Virus record (IMG/VR): IMGVR_UViG_3300036715_001020
Span: 1-39,623 of that record
Reading direction: 5' to 3' (one strand)
Length of the DNA: 39,623 bases
Source: a virus
Part shown: positions 1 to 8,603 of the stretch, piece by piece
Layout: each line of letters opens with the position of its first letter
Numbering within the stretch: the stretch's first letter is position 1
Notes under the pieces: model-generated
Database searches by the model: none
What the model was told of the DNA's origin: nothing
The model's input: only the letters and a program-made list of their open reading frames with translations
Program-made: the position numbers and the translations under genes

Positions 1-176
1 CATACGCCTACGAAATCGGTCCGACCGGCAACATCCGCTACTCGGCTCCAGAGGGTATGCACGACGACTGCGTCATCTCACTCGCGCTCGCCGACTGGGC
101 CAACCGTCACCCAGTGTGGAACCAGAACGCTATCCTTTCCGTCAGCGATGACGATTGGTCAATCTCCCCGATTTGA
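1..176 (+). CDS. terL: Terminase large subunit, C-terminal end (partial)
   Basis: The gene enters from the left edge; only the last 57 codons are present (frame begins at base 3, TGA at 174-176). The readable end contains YSAPEGMHDDCVISLALA. A histidine-aspartate pair followed by a short hydrophobic helix is the usual last block of the RNase H-like nuclease domain of phage large terminases, which cut and package concatemeric DNA into the prohead. The portal gene directly downstream supports this, since TerL-portal is the standard order. The ATPase domain and the small terminase would lie outside the window. Confidence 0.85.
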   Translation, partial: YAYEIGPTGNIRYSAPEGMHDDCVISLALADWANRHPVWNQNAILSVSDDDWSISPI

Positions 177-244
177 CCGTCGTTATTACTTTATTAGGCA
201 ATCTGCGGCAGCGATGCTCCGCACACCTGTCACCCTGATGTATC
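177..244. other. terL-portal intergenic spacer
   Basis: A 68-base spacer that is locally AT-rich (TTATTACTTTATTA near 183-196). An ATG at 238 is out of frame with the portal gene and stops quickly. I see no convincing promoter, and no ribosome binding site just before the GTG taken as the portal start. Confidence 0.4.
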
Positions 245-2038
245 GTGGGGATTCTCTCAACAATCACGGGTGCCGATAACAAGGCTCTGGTTGAAGCCGT
301 CCGCATCTCGCAGGCACAAGTCGAGTCTCTTATCAAGGAGGCCGTCGCTGCATCCGCGAATGAGGAGATTCTGACCGAGCGCATCGCAGAGCTTGAGCTT
401 GCCCTAGAGGACAATCTTTGGACGCGAATGCAGGGCGCTGGCGATGAGTTTCAGTTCAGCCGCGATGGGTTGGACAAGATCATCCGCAACTCCCGCCTCT
501 ACTACCTCAAGAACCCCGTTATTCGCAGGCCGGTTGACCTCCAGACGTACTATGTCTGGGGGCAGGGCATCTCGATTCGCGCCGAGTCCGGCGTTGACGA
601 TGTGGTCCGCGCTTTCCTCGCTGACCCCGCCAACGAACGCTCATTCAACAGTCACGACGCGCGCACCAATCTCGACAAGCGGCTAACCGTTGAAGGAAAC
701 CTCTTTCTGCGGTTCTTCATCGACTCTCTGTCCGGTCGGGTTCGCGTGCGCACTTTGAACGTTGACGAGATGCGCTCCGTCATCCGCAACCCGCAGGACT
801 CTGACGAGATCTGGTTCTATCTTCGCAAGTGGACTACCAATGATGGTGGACAGCAGGTACAGCAGCAGAGGCTTTATCCAGACCTAATCTACTGGCGCGA
901 GCTGCGCGCCTCTCGGTCTGCCGATGTGCAAATGGAATCCTATCCCGTTGGCGGCGACCAGGTTGCCATCGACTGGGATACGCCCGTCAAGCACGTCAAA
1001 ACTGGGACCATCGGCGACATGGACTTTGGCATCCCCGAGACGTACGCCGCGCTCGACTGGGCGAGGGCATACAAAGAGGCGCTAGAGGACTATAAGAAGG
1101 TCATCCGATCGCTTGCCAAATGGGCATGGAGCCTGAAGACGCAGGGGAATCAGGCGTCGGTTGACGCAGCCGTGGCAAAACTCCAGTCAACGATTGGCGC
1201 TAGCTTCGGCCTAGATGAGACTAACCCAGCTCCAACTGGTGGCTCAACGTTCGTGTCCGGGGCGGGCGTCGATCTGGCGGCCGTGGACGTGTCGAAGGCC
1301 GCCGTAGACCCCGAGGGATTCCGCCGCCTGCTCCTCATGGCCGCGTCTTCAATGGGCCTACCCGAGACGTTCTATGGCGACGCAAATGTCGGGAACCTCG
1401 CTACTGCCACTAGTATGGACCGCCCGACAGAACTCAAGTTTCTCGACCGGCAGAAGCTTTGGGCGGACATCCTCACTGACGTGTTTTCGGTCGTCATCGA
1501 TTCCGCCGCACGCGCCGCGAACAACCCGTCGGTAAGGGGCGCTGGCATCGACGATGTCACCCAGATGCTCAGAATCAAGGACAAGAGCGGCAAGGATGTC
1601 AGCCGAGAGGTAATCGTAGACTTCCCGCCAATCCTCCAGCGCGATGTGCAGAAGCAGGTACAGGCCATCGTCACGGCTGCCACCATGAACGGCCAGCCGA
1701 TTCAGGTGATGAACGATGGTCCGACCCTCATGCGGATCATCCTCACGGCGCTCGGCATCGACAATGGCGAGGAGATCATAGAGAGGTTCTACCCATCCGA
1801 CGGCAGTGCACCACAACTGCAGCCAATCGAGACATTCTCGGTCAAGGATGTCCAGCCAGGACCCGACGACACGACCGACCCGAACCAGCGCCCCACAGCG
1901 CGTCCGTCGCCCGACCCGGCAGGGAACAAGCCACCCGCTCAGGTTGGCGACACGGCGCAGCAGCGCGCTCAGGAAGGACTCGCCGCCGTGGTAGCCGGTC
2001 TGCAAGAGGCAATCAGCGAGCTTCGAGAGAGGCCGTGA
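245..2038 (+). CDS. Phage portal protein
   Basis: A 597-residue protein, the right size and place (between TerL and a MuF-like gene) for the dodecameric ring at the unique capsid vertex through which DNA enters and leaves. Portal-like segments include the early YYLKNPVIRRPVDLQTYYV stretch and a mid-protein block with SSMGLPETFYGDANVGNLA followed by TSMDRPTELKFLDRQKLW, a pattern common in portals of actinobacterial and related phages. The C-terminal 60 residues are proline-, aspartate- and glutamine-rich and probably disordered. The GTG start has no clear Shine-Dalgarno, so the true start could be slightly downstream. The stop overlaps the next gene. Confidence 0.88.
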   Translation: MGILSTITGADNKALVEAVRISQAQVESLIKEAVAASANEEILTERIAELELALEDNLWTRMQGAGDEFQFSRDGLDKIIRNSRLYYLKNPVIRRPVDLQTYYVWGQGISIRAESGVDDVVRAFLADPANERSFNSHDARTNLDKRLTVEGNLFLRFFIDSLSGRVRVRTLNVDEMRSVIRNPQDSDEIWFYLRKWTTNDGGQQVQQQRLYPDLIYWRELRASRSADVQMESYPVGGDQVAIDWDTPVKHVKTGTIGDMDFGIPETYAALDWARAYKEALEDYKKVIRSLAKWAWSLKTQGNQASVDAAVAKLQSTIGASFGLDETNPAPTGGSTFVSGAGVDLAAVDVSKAAVDPEGFRRLLLMAASSMGLPETFYGDANVGNLATATSMDRPTELKFLDRQKLWADILTDVFSVVIDSAARAANNPSVRGAGIDDVTQMLRIKDKSGKDVSREVIVDFPPILQRDVQKQVQAIVTAATMNGQPIQVMNDGPTLMRIILTALGIDNGEEIIERFYPSDGSAPQLQPIETFSVKDVQPGPDDTTDPNQRPTARPSPDPAGNKPPAQVGDTAQQRAQEGLAAVVAGLQEAISELRERP

Positions 2039-2907
2039 TGGACACCCAGGTGCTCGAGGCACTGGACGCTACCGCGCGCGGCGCTCTTTATCTCTCTAAG
2101 ACTATTGCGCTGACTAAGTCCCGTAACGAGATGCAGAACGCCGCAGCCGCCATGTTCAACCGCCAGGCGTGGGACATACTACAGGCTATGGACAGCTTTC
2201 ACATGAGCGAGGCACAGGGCGACGATACCGAGCGCCAGGTTGCTGCAATCACTGCGGCGATCATGCTGGCGCTCAAGCGCCGCCTCAATGAGGACGCTAA
2301 GCTCTTCACCGACGCCTACCTTGGGGCCATTTCTGCATCACTCACTGAGGGTTGGCTATCACGGCATGGCATTCAGGTACGTCCTGACGACGTAAAGGCG
2401 AGCGAGTGGGTATCGGAGCACGGAGCCGAGATGGTCACCGGCGTAAACGAGTGGACGCGGACGCAGCTACGCTCTCTGCTACTCGACGGGCTACAGAGCG
2501 GTAAGTCAATCAGCGAGATTACCGAGAGCATCATGTCGAGGTTCGCTGACATGACTGGATACCGCGCTGAAACTATTGCTCTCACCGAGACGAGCAAGGC
2601 TATGAGCTACGGAACCCTAGAACAGGGCCGTATCATGGAGCGCGCCGGGCTAGATGTGGTGAAAGAGTGGCTGCTACATCCGCTGCATCCGCACGTAGAT
2701 GAGTGTGACGAAAACGCCCAGATGGGGCCGGTCGCCCTAGATACTGTCTACACACCGGACGTAATGGCTCCGCCAGCACATCCGCGCTGCATGTGTTTCC
2801 TGGAGGTCTATCCAGACGGCGAAGTACCGGACAATCTTCAGATTCTAGGCCAGATTATGGTCATCCCTCCCGCAGACCGCACCCGACGAGGTAACGACAA
2901 TGCCTGA
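2038..2907 (+). CDS. Head morphogenesis protein, MuF-like minor capsid protein
   Basis: About 289 residues from ATG 2038; an in-frame GTG at 2035 is an alternative, and both overlap the portal stop. A purine-rich GAGAGAGG about 8 bases upstream favours the ATG. The second half has the Mu gpF / SPP1 gp7 pattern: helix YRAETIALTETSKAMSYG, then a cysteine-bearing loop (HVDECDENAQMGP) and a closing APPAHPRCMCFLEVYP motif. Such proteins sit inside the head at the portal and assist assembly or travel with the DNA. The N-terminal 120 residues are helical. The gene ends eight bases into the protease gene, suggesting coupled translation. Confidence 0.85.
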   Translation: MDTQVLEALDATARGALYLSKTIALTKSRNEMQNAAAAMFNRQAWDILQAMDSFHMSEAQGDDTERQVAAITAAIMLALKRRLNEDAKLFTDAYLGAISASLTEGWLSRHGIQVRPDDVKASEWVSEHGAEMVTGVNEWTRTQLRSLLLDGLQSGKSISEITESIMSRFADMTGYRAETIALTETSKAMSYGTLEQGRIMERAGLDVVKEWLLHPLHPHVDECDENAQMGPVALDTVYTPDVMAPPAHPRCMCFLEVYPDGEVPDNLQILGQIMVIPPADRTRRGNDNA

Positions 2908-3994
2908 CGAAATCCGCGAAGTCGAAGATCTCTACCTCGGCAGCGAAGTCGTTGCCCTGAAAGAGCGCGCTATCCGCGACGATGGCACCATTCCCGTGAA
3001 AATCATCCAGCCCGGCTGGGGGTCGAGCGGATACTACAGCCCGCAGTTGTTGGAGCAGTATGCCAGCAAATGGAAGCCGGGAACCCAGATGTACCTAGAT
3101 CACCCGACGGAGTCTGAGGGACGCGAGCGCCCCGAGCGCAGCGTCCGCGACTTGGCGGGAGTCCTCACCAGCCCGGCCGAGTACCGCGCCGACGGGCCGG
3201 ACGGCCCCGGACTGTACGCTGAGGCTCAAGTCATCGACATCTACAAGCCGATGATTGAGGCGCTTGCTCCTCACATCGGGGTTAGCATCCGCGCGCACGG
3301 CGTGTTCGAGCCCGGCGAGGCAGAGGGCAGGAAGGGCCGCATCATCACGCGCATCGATTCGGTGGAATCGGTTGACTTCGTCACCCGGCCTGGTGCCGGA
3401 GGCAAGGTGTTGGCCCTCATGGAGTCCATGCGGCAATCGAGCGGCAGCGAGAGCGACTATGACGTTCAAACTCCCACAAGCACCGTCGAAGAGGCGGACG
3501 AGAGCAAGGAGAACGATCAGATGGAACTGACAGAAGCGCAGGCTCGCATCACCGAGCTTGAGGGCAAGCTGTCGGAGGCAGAGACGATGGTGTCTGAAGC
3601 CAACGACCGCGCCAATCAGGCTACTGAGCGCGCTGACCGCGCCGAGATGGCTCTCGCCGTCCTGGAGGCGCAGCGCGAGGCCGGTAGAGCCCTAGCCGAC
3701 ATCGACCTTCCCGCGCCTAGTAAGCAGCGCATCTCGGAGTCGGTGGCGAAGAACCCGCCCATCGTAGATGGCCAGGTTGACCTTGACGCGCTGAAGGCGT
3801 CGGTTGAGGAAGCCGCCAAGGCTGAGGCCGAGTACCTAGCCAAGATTCTCGGGACTGGCGAGGTCAAGGAGCAGGGCAAGTACACGCACGATGCCAAGGA
3901 CGACACCAAGATTCAGGAGGCCGCCGTCGCGCGCTTTATGCGTGTCTTCGGCATGTCCGAGGATCAGGCAAAGCTGGCGGTCAAGGGCCGCTGA
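2900..3994 (+). CDS. Capsid maturation protease fused to scaffold domain
   Basis: 364 residues in two parts. Residues about 30-175 resemble phage prohead serine proteases: YLDHPTE with candidate catalytic His68, then IGVSIRAHG with candidate Ser129, and the characteristic closing block ESVDFVTRPGAGG (about 156-168). From about residue 205 to 275 there is a strongly charged, alanine- and glutamate-rich predicted coiled coil, followed by a helical tail to about 350, as expected of scaffolding proteins. The position before the decoration and capsid genes fits. A fusion implies the scaffold is made with its own protease and removed on maturation. An internal ATG at codon 208 (ENDQMEL) could yield scaffold alone, but this is not shown. 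Confidence 0.8.
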   Translation: MPDEIREVEDLYLGSEVVALKERAIRDDGTIPVKIIQPGWGSSGYYSPQLLEQYASKWKPGTQMYLDHPTESEGRERPERSVRDLAGVLTSPAEYRADGPDGPGLYAEAQVIDIYKPMIEALAPHIGVSIRAHGVFEPGEAEGRKGRIITRIDSVESVDFVTRPGAGGKVLALMESMRQSSGSESDYDVQTPTSTVEEADESKENDQMELTEAQARITELEGKLSEAETMVSEANDRANQATERADRAEMALAVLEAQREAGRALADIDLPAPSKQRISESVAKNPPIVDGQVDLDALKASVEEAAKAEAEYLAKILGTGEVKEQGKYTHDAKDDTKIQEAAVARFMRVFGMSEDQAKLAVKGR

Positions 3995-4013
3995 CCAACG
4001 GAGGTAGGCCGGA

Positions 4014-4373
4014 ATGGCTGCAAATGAAGTGTACAACCAGGGAGACTTTCTCCCTCTGACCGTCGGCGCGAGTGTCGCCGCTGGTTCCCCCGTCTGCGTG
4101 GGCCAGCTTCCGGGCGTGACCGTCACTGCCACGGGGTCCAGCGGCACGCAGAATGCCACGGTGTGCGTCAAGAACGGCGCGGTGTTCAACCTGTCGGTGA
4201 AAGCCGTCGATGGCGGCGGCAACAGCGCCGTGTCCGTGGGCGACATTATCTACTGGGTCGTGGGCGACACGCCCAAGCTCTCTAAGAAGAATACGGGCGT
4301 GAAGTTCGGCATCGCCCTCCAGGCAATCACTAGCGGCTCGACCGCGACGATCCCCGTTCGTCTCTCGACCTGA
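4014..4373 (+). CDS. Capsid decoration (cement) protein, DUF2190-like
   Basis: 119 residues, beta-rich and glycine/valine-rich, with the DUF2190-type opening (NEVYNQGDFLPLTVGASVAAGSPVCVGQLPGVTVTA) that places two short strands before a conserved glycine turn. Proteins of this family bind the outer surface of the capsid, and the gene usually sits just before the major capsid gene, as here. GGAGGT lies about 9 bases before the ATG, a near-perfect ribosome binding site in keeping with high expression. Function is inferred from family resemblance and position. Confidence 0.75.
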   Translation: MAANEVYNQGDFLPLTVGASVAAGSPVCVGQLPGVTVTATGSSGTQNATVCVKNGAVFNLSVKAVDGGGNSAVSVGDIIYWVVGDTPKLSKKNTGVKFGIALQAITSGSTATIPVRLST

Positions 4374-4380
4374 CAAAAGC

Positions 4381-4417
4381 GAAGCAGCGGCTCATCGGAA
4401 AGAGACGCCGCCGCTTC
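4381..4417 (+). terminator. Stem-loop between decoration and major capsid genes
   Basis: GAAGCAGCGGC (4381-4391) pairs with GCCGCCGCTTC (4407-4417) with one mismatch, leaving a 15-nt loop. No U-tract follows, so it may be an RNA processing or stabilising hairpin for the capsid message rather than a terminator. It lies just before the capsid ribosome binding site (GGAGGT, about 4430). Confidence 0.45.
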
Positions 4418-4444
4418 TGAGTCCCCACCGGAGGTAGGGCACAG

Positions 4445-5638
4445 ATGGACCATACCGAGTTCAAGACGCTCACGGAAGAGGCACAGGCTTCTGCCGATCG
4501 CGTCCACGAGCTTCTCGGAGGCGAGAAGCAGGAGGGCTTTGCCCGCCGCAGCAATCACTCCATCGAGGCCATCGACGCCACGGTGGACATCTTCGAGCGC
4601 GCCGTCGCGGGCGAGAACAAGGGCCTGTACGAGTTCCGCGAGGCAAGTATGCTCTCCGACTTCCCCTATCTCTTTGGGGATGTCCTCGACCGTAGCATGA
4701 TGAGCTACTACCAGGCGTGGATTCCTGACTGGACGAGCTACATCAAGTTCGGTCGTCCGCTCCGCGACTTCCGCCAGGCCAAGCGCCTTGGGATGATTGG
4801 CCTTACCGATGTGCTCCCGGCCGTTGGTGAGCGCGAGGAGTATGCCGAGCGGCATCCGTCTGAGGATACGCCGATCACGCTCCAGGTTGGTAAGTTCGGC
4901 ACCAAGTGGGGCGTGAACTTCGAAACTCTTATCAACGACGATCTCGGCGCTCTTGCCGACATGCCGCAGAGTCTCGCCATCGCCGCTCGGCGCACCGAGG
5001 CCCTCAAGGTCGCCCAGTTGTTCGTGGACGCAAACGGCCCCAACGCTAATGTCTTCAAGGCGTCATCCAAGAACCAGATCAACACGACCAACGGTGCGGC
5101 GAGCAACAACCCGCCTCTGACCATCGACGCGCTGGGTGACGCTATGCTCGTCATGGGCAAGCAGGTCGATGCTTATGGTCATCCGATTGTCATCGAGGCC
5201 GCCACGCTGGTCGTGCCTCCTGCGCTGGAGATCAAGGCACGCAACATTCTGATGAACGCCTATCAGATTCAGGTGGCGCAGGGCGGCGGAGCGTACACCG
5301 CTCAGAACCAGCTTGTCACGACCAACTGGATGGCCGGTCGTCTGTCGGTGCAGGTAAACCCGTACATCCCTTACGTCGCCTCAACCGCTAACGGCAACTC
5401 TTCGTGGTTCGTCATCGCCAACGCGCTGGGCAATCGCCCGTTTGCGGAGTTCAGCCCGCTCTCCGGGCACATCGGCCCTGAGCTGTTTGTGAAGACTCCC
5501 AACAGTCAGAGGCTTGGCGGCGGCACGGTCCCTGAGGACTTCGATCAGGAGGCCGTCTGGTACAAGGTCCGCGACATCTTCGGCGTCGCCATCGTGGACC
5601 CGAAGCTCGCCGTTGCAAGCAACGGCTCCGGCTCCTGA
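4445..5638 (+). CDS. Major capsid protein
   Basis: 397 residues, the typical length for an HK97-fold capsid protein, directly after the decoration gene and before the connector genes. It has a mixed helical N-terminal region (about 1-60), then sequence with no catalytic motifs, and a C-terminal part rich in short strands (VNPYIPYVASTANGNSSWFV, GPELFVKTPNSQRLGGG). A strong GGAGGT lies about 9 bases before the ATG, after a dedicated stem-loop, consistent with a highly translated message. Assignment rests on position, length and general resemblance to Mu gpT/HK97-class capsid proteins. Confidence 0.85.
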   Translation: MDHTEFKTLTEEAQASADRVHELLGGEKQEGFARRSNHSIEAIDATVDIFERAVAGENKGLYEFREASMLSDFPYLFGDVLDRSMMSYYQAWIPDWTSYIKFGRPLRDFRQAKRLGMIGLTDVLPAVGEREEYAERHPSEDTPITLQVGKFGTKWGVNFETLINDDLGALADMPQSLAIAARRTEALKVAQLFVDANGPNANVFKASSKNQINTTNGAASNNPPLTIDALGDAMLVMGKQVDAYGHPIVIEAATLVVPPALEIKARNILMNAYQIQVAQGGGAYTAQNQLVTTNWMAGRLSVQVNPYIPYVASTANGNSSWFVIANALGNRPFAEFSPLSGHIGPELFVKTPNSQRLGGGTVPEDFDQEAVWYKVRDIFGVAIVDPKLAVASNGSGS

Positions 5639-5690
5639 TTAGAGCCGTGAGCTAGCCGGGGCGTCGGCATGGCCGATAGTCCCGTTGTCA

Positions 5691-5737
5691 GGGGCCGCGC
5701 GGAGGAGCGACTTCGAATCGCTGCACCGCGCGGCCCC
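5691..5737 (+). terminator. Strong GC-rich hairpin after the major capsid gene
   Basis: GGGGCCGCGCGG (5691-5702) and CCGCGCGGCCCC (5726-5737) form a perfect 12-bp stem. Inside it, AGCGA (5706-5710) pairs with TCGCT (5718-5722). There is no U-tract. It may attenuate transcription or protect the capsid message so that capsid is made in excess over the connector proteins. The TTCGAAT in the apical loop looks like a tRNA T-loop, but no cloverleaf can be drawn. Confidence 0.6.
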
Positions 5738-5751
5738 GTCCGCTAGGGGGC

Positions 5752-6144
5752 ATGATGACGTTCACGTACGACACTAGCACCGACGCAGGCCGGGTGCGGC
5801 TGCTCATCTCCGACACAGACGAGAATCGCCAAATCTTTCAGGATGAGGAGATTGCGGCCTTTCTTTCCATGGTGGGCGGGTCAGTGATGCTCGCCGCTGC
5901 GATGGCTCTCGACACCATCGCGTCGGACGCAGCCCTCACGCAACAGGCGGTCACGATTCTCGGCCTAGCTACCGACGGACCAGCCGTTGCCAAGGAGCTA
6001 CGCGCCCGTGCCGCGCAACTGCGGCAGGATGCCGATTCCATGAGCACTGACGCACCCGCGTTCGGAAGCGCCTCGTTCGCCGACGATGCCTTGCAGGCCG
6101 ATGAGACGTACTGGAAGACGCTCATGCGGGAGGGCCTGTTGTGA
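5752..6144 (+). CDS. Head-tail connector / DNA packaging adaptor (gp6/gp15-like)
   Basis: 130 residues, largely helical, beginning YDTSTDAGRVRLLISDTDE. The pattern of a short N-terminal strand, RxLIgDtd and a following acidic helix is typical of the HK97 gp6/SPP1 gp15 adaptor family that docks under the portal. The second helix pair is alanine-rich (AAAMALDTIASDA, ELRARAAQLRQDAD). Two tandem ATG codons (5752, 5755) could start it. It overlaps the next gene at GTGA. Confidence 0.72.
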   Translation: MMTFTYDTSTDAGRVRLLISDTDENRQIFQDEEIAAFLSMVGGSVMLAAAMALDTIASDAALTQQAVTILGLATDGPAVAKELRARAAQLRQDADSMSTDAPAFGSASFADDALQADETYWKTLMREGLL

Positions 6145-6536
6145 ACTCGGTGCCCATTGGTGGTAACCGGCTGAACATGGCGCTCGACCACCTATTTGGT
6201 GATGAGGTGACAATCATGCGTTCGACTGTCACTACGAGCGACATTGGCGAGATCCAGGAGTCATGGGCAGTCCTGCCCGGACACGACAACCTGCGCGCTA
6301 ACGTCGGACCCGTTGACGTGGGCCTCAGAATCCGTCCGCAGGAGACACGACTTGACCAGGTGACGCAAATCCGCACGCAGCGCCGCGTCGTCCTGAACGG
6401 CCAGTACAACGAGATTCAGCACGGCGACCGGATGATGTGGGACGGCTTCCCGTGGAGCGTTGCCAGCATTATCCAGGACCCAACCGGCACGTTCACGCAG
6501 TTGCTAATCGAGAAGGTCATCCCCGGCAATGTATGA
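6141..6536 (+). CDS. Head closure / stopper protein
   Basis: 131 residues from a GTG that overlaps the previous stop (GTGA), so translation is probably coupled. Content is mostly beta strand (DEVTIMRSTVTTSDIGEIQESW, RRVVLNGQYNEIQHGDRMMWDG), matching small beta-barrel head-closure proteins (SPP1 gp16, HK97 gp7 type) in size and gene position between adaptor and gp10-like genes. No catalytic motif is visible, and the assignment depends mainly on synteny. Confidence 0.62.
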   Translation: MNSVPIGGNRLNMALDHLFGDEVTIMRSTVTTSDIGEIQESWAVLPGHDNLRANVGPVDVGLRIRPQETRLDQVTQIRTQRRVVLNGQYNEIQHGDRMMWDGFPWSVASIIQDPTGTFTQLLIEKVIPGNV

Positions 6537-6999
6537 GGTCTACGTCAAGGGCGTTACGGAAGTGAACCGCAAGCTTGCCGCCTGTCTGGCGATTCTAGAG
6601 AATCCAGCATCGCTCCGCGAGGAGCTTCTTCCAAGCGGGAAGATGGTAGAGGCCGTCGCCCGGCAGATTGCCCCGCACGACTACGCCTACCCGTCTCCGC
6701 CGTGGGATGAGTACGGCAAGGGGTACTTGGCGAGCCATATTGTCACGCTCCCCGGCGCTGACGCATCGGTCAAGATTGCCGCAGAGGCTCCTTACGCCAG
6801 AAAGCTTGAGTACGGCGGCGTCAGTCGCGGCAATATGCACTTCATCGGCATGGAAGGTGATGAGGTCAGCAACGTCAGCCTCGTGACTAACGCGCCCCAC
6901 CCATTCATGCTCCCCGCCTATGAGGAGACGCGTGCCGAGGTAGTCATGGACTTCGCTGTCAACCTCGCGGCGCGATTTGCGGCGGTGTTCGGCGCATGA
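6529..6999 (+). CDS. HK97 gp10-like neck / tail-joining protein
   Basis: 156 residues with the HK97 gp10 signature: an N-terminal VKGVTEVNRKLAACLAIL helix, central APYARKLEYGGVSRG, and APHPFMLPAYEETRAEV near the C terminus. The YAr-lEyG and HPFmlPA blocks are the most conserved part of that family, whose members join the head and tail. It overlaps the previous gene by 8 bases and the next by ATGA. Confidence 0.8.
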   Translation: MYEVYVKGVTEVNRKLAACLAILENPASLREELLPSGKMVEAVARQIAPHDYAYPSPPWDEYGKGYLASHIVTLPGADASVKIAAEAPYARKLEYGGVSRGNMHFIGMEGDEVSNVSLVTNAPHPFMLPAYEETRAEVVMDFAVNLAARFAAVFGA

Positions 7000-7370
7000 G
7001 CTTTGAATCGACACTCGTGACAGCCCTGAAGAGCCACAGCGCCCTCGCGTCGCTTGTCGGCCCACGTGTCTATCATCACCGGATGCCAGAGGAGCCGACG
7101 CTGCCGTGCGTCGTCATCAATCGCGTCGGCGGGGCACGGCTGCACGCACTTGGCGGAAGTATCAAAGCATCAACGCCGCGCTTTTACATCGACCTCTGGG
7201 ACGAAGACATGACTAGCGTTATCGGTAGCTCCGACGCCCTAGAGGACGCAATCCTGACGATGTGGGGCACGGCCGAAGTAAACATCATTGACGTAGCGGA
7301 CTCCGAGGAGCCGCGCGGACGCATGTGCCGTCGGCGCTTCGATGTGAGGTTTACCCATGCAGGACGCTGA
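6996..7370 (+). CDS. Tail terminator / completion protein (DUF3168-like)
   Basis: 124 residues. The N-terminal LVTALKSHSALASLVGPRVYHHRMPEEPTLPCVVINRVGG follows the DUF3168 plan: a helix, LvG.RvY...P....lPyvv, then strands ending in a C-terminal FDVRFTHAG strand. These proteins cap the tail tube at its head-proximal end. The start overlaps the gp10-like stop (ATGA). Confidence 0.75.
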   Translation: MSFESTLVTALKSHSALASLVGPRVYHHRMPEEPTLPCVVINRVGGARLHALGGSIKASTPRFYIDLWDEDMTSVIGSSDALEDAILTMWGTAEVNIIDVADSEEPRGRMCRRRFDVRFTHAGR

Positions 7371-7590
7371 GATCGTCGGGCAGTTGCGTGTCATCCGCGA
7401 CACGCTCTTCAGCCTATCTATGTCTCTTGACGCAACCCTAAAGCGCTATGAGGGCAACGAATCGTCTGAACTGCGTGAGCCTGCGGCAGCGGAGTGTTCA
7501 CATCCCCGCAAAGTAACGAGACAGACCGCAGGCAGCACCAAGATACTCTGGTTCTGCCCCGATTGCGGCGCACAAGGAGAGCAAGCATGA
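7357..7590 (+). CDS. Small zinc-ribbon-like protein
   Basis: 77 residues. The first half is a helix (EIVGQLRVIRDTLFSLSMSLDATLKRYE); the second holds Cys47-x-His49 and Cys67-x2-Cys70 (FCPDCGAQG), a possible single zinc site. It overlaps the tail terminator gene by 14 bases and the next gene by ATGA, so it belongs to the structural operon, but I do not recognise a function. Confidence 0.6.
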   Translation: MQDAEIVGQLRVIRDTLFSLSMSLDATLKRYEGNESSELREPAAAECSHPRKVTRQTAGSTKILWFCPDCGAQGEQA

Positions 7591-8564
7591 CAGTGTACAA
7601 GAGTTCCGATGTTGCCTTTTTTCTGGCCGATGGCCTCAGCCTGCTCCCCTACGTGCTGACCATCGACGCTAAGGCTACGGCAACGGTGATGGACACCACG
7701 CCCTTAGGCGCTACGGCAGAGCGAAAGCAGTTCGGCGGTGTCAGATCGGCCACCATTGAGCAGACTGTAGTCTACGACGATTCCGCGCAGGCTACCAACG
7801 CATTTATCCGCGACGCGAGCTTCGGCAATCTGGCATCCAGTTGTCCGGTTGCGTGGGCGTTGGCAGGGAACGCTCTGGGCCAGCCATTCTTCGGGTACCC
7901 GTCGATGCTGGTATCCGCAGAGAGGCGCGGCGTCAACAAGGGCGAGGTCGTTGTCCAGGACATCAGCTATGAGTCAGCAGGGTCATATGGCCGCGAGGAA
8001 GGTGTCATCCTAGCGCCCGCTGGTACCGTCGTAACGAGCGCAAGCAACCAGGCCGGAGCCGACTGCGGCGGGGCACCGGTTGCCATCTCTTCGTCTAGCG
8101 TCGCTAACCCAACAGTCATCACCACGTCATCCGCCCACGGGCTCGCCAGCGGCGACACCGTCATCATCGCCAGCCACACCGGATCTACGCCGTCAATCAA
8201 CGGCACGTACGTTGTGACCGTCACGGATGCGACGCACTTCACCATTCCGGTGAACGTGACCGTCGGCGGCACGGGCGGCACCGTGCAGCGCGCCAACGGA
8301 GGCAGCCTCCACGTCCACGTCCCGGCGATTACGCTGGGCGGCTACACCAACTGGATTGTGAAGCTCCAGTCGGCTACCACACTCGGCGGCACCTACACCG
8401 ACGTTTCAGGTGCATCCGCGACGATCACCACTGCGCCCGCTGCGGCAGCCATCGCCATCCCAGCCGGAACGCCCATCAGCCAATACTGCCGAGTCGCCTA
8501 TGTGTTGACCGGCAGCGGAAGCAGCCCGTCCCTCTCGTTCTTCGCGGGGTTTGCGAGGCACTGA
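7587..8564 (+). CDS. Tail tube-like protein with C-terminal beta domains (paralogue 1)
   Basis: 325 residues if started at ATG 7587, which has AAGGAG about 8 bases upstream and overlaps the previous stop; a longer upstream reading into the zinc-ribbon gene is not supported. The N-terminal part (about 1-160) shares with the downstream gene a TPLG..A....FGG....I......YDD block (MDTTPLGATAERKQFGGV, TVVYDDSAQATNAFIRD), so the two are paralogues. Residues about 168-235 form a domain with NPTVITTSSAHGLASGDTV..., resembling FCCH-like beta modules found in phage tail proteins, and a further beta region follows. It may be the tail tube protein or a decorated minor form. Confidence 0.68.
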   Translation: MTVYKSSDVAFFLADGLSLLPYVLTIDAKATATVMDTTPLGATAERKQFGGVRSATIEQTVVYDDSAQATNAFIRDASFGNLASSCPVAWALAGNALGQPFFGYPSMLVSAERRGVNKGEVVVQDISYESAGSYGREEGVILAPAGTVVTSASNQAGADCGGAPVAISSSSVANPTVITTSSAHGLASGDTVIIASHTGSTPSINGTYVVTVTDATHFTIPVNVTVGGTGGTVQRANGGSLHVHVPAITLGGYTNWIVKLQSATTLGGTYTDVSGASATITTAPAAAAIAIPAGTPISQYCRVAYVLTGSGSSPSLSFFAGFARH

Positions 8565-8576
8565 CACAAGAACAAC

Positions 8577-8603
8577 GGCCGCTCCCCGGCGAGAGACGCG
8601 GCC
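8577..8603 (+). other. Hairpin in the leader of the second tail-tube gene
   Basis: GGCCGC (8577-8582) pairs with GCGGCC (8598-8603). Like the capsid leader, it is followed after a few bases by CACC/TACCGGAGGT and the start codon, so the two most heavily needed structural genes share a hairpin-plus-strong-RBS leader. Confidence 0.4.

Noticed and set aside
5691-5737. TTCGAATC in a GC-rich stem-loop that looked like a tRNA T-arm
   Set aside because: No acceptor, D or anticodon arms can be drawn around it; the 12-bp perfect stem is much longer than any tRNA arm.
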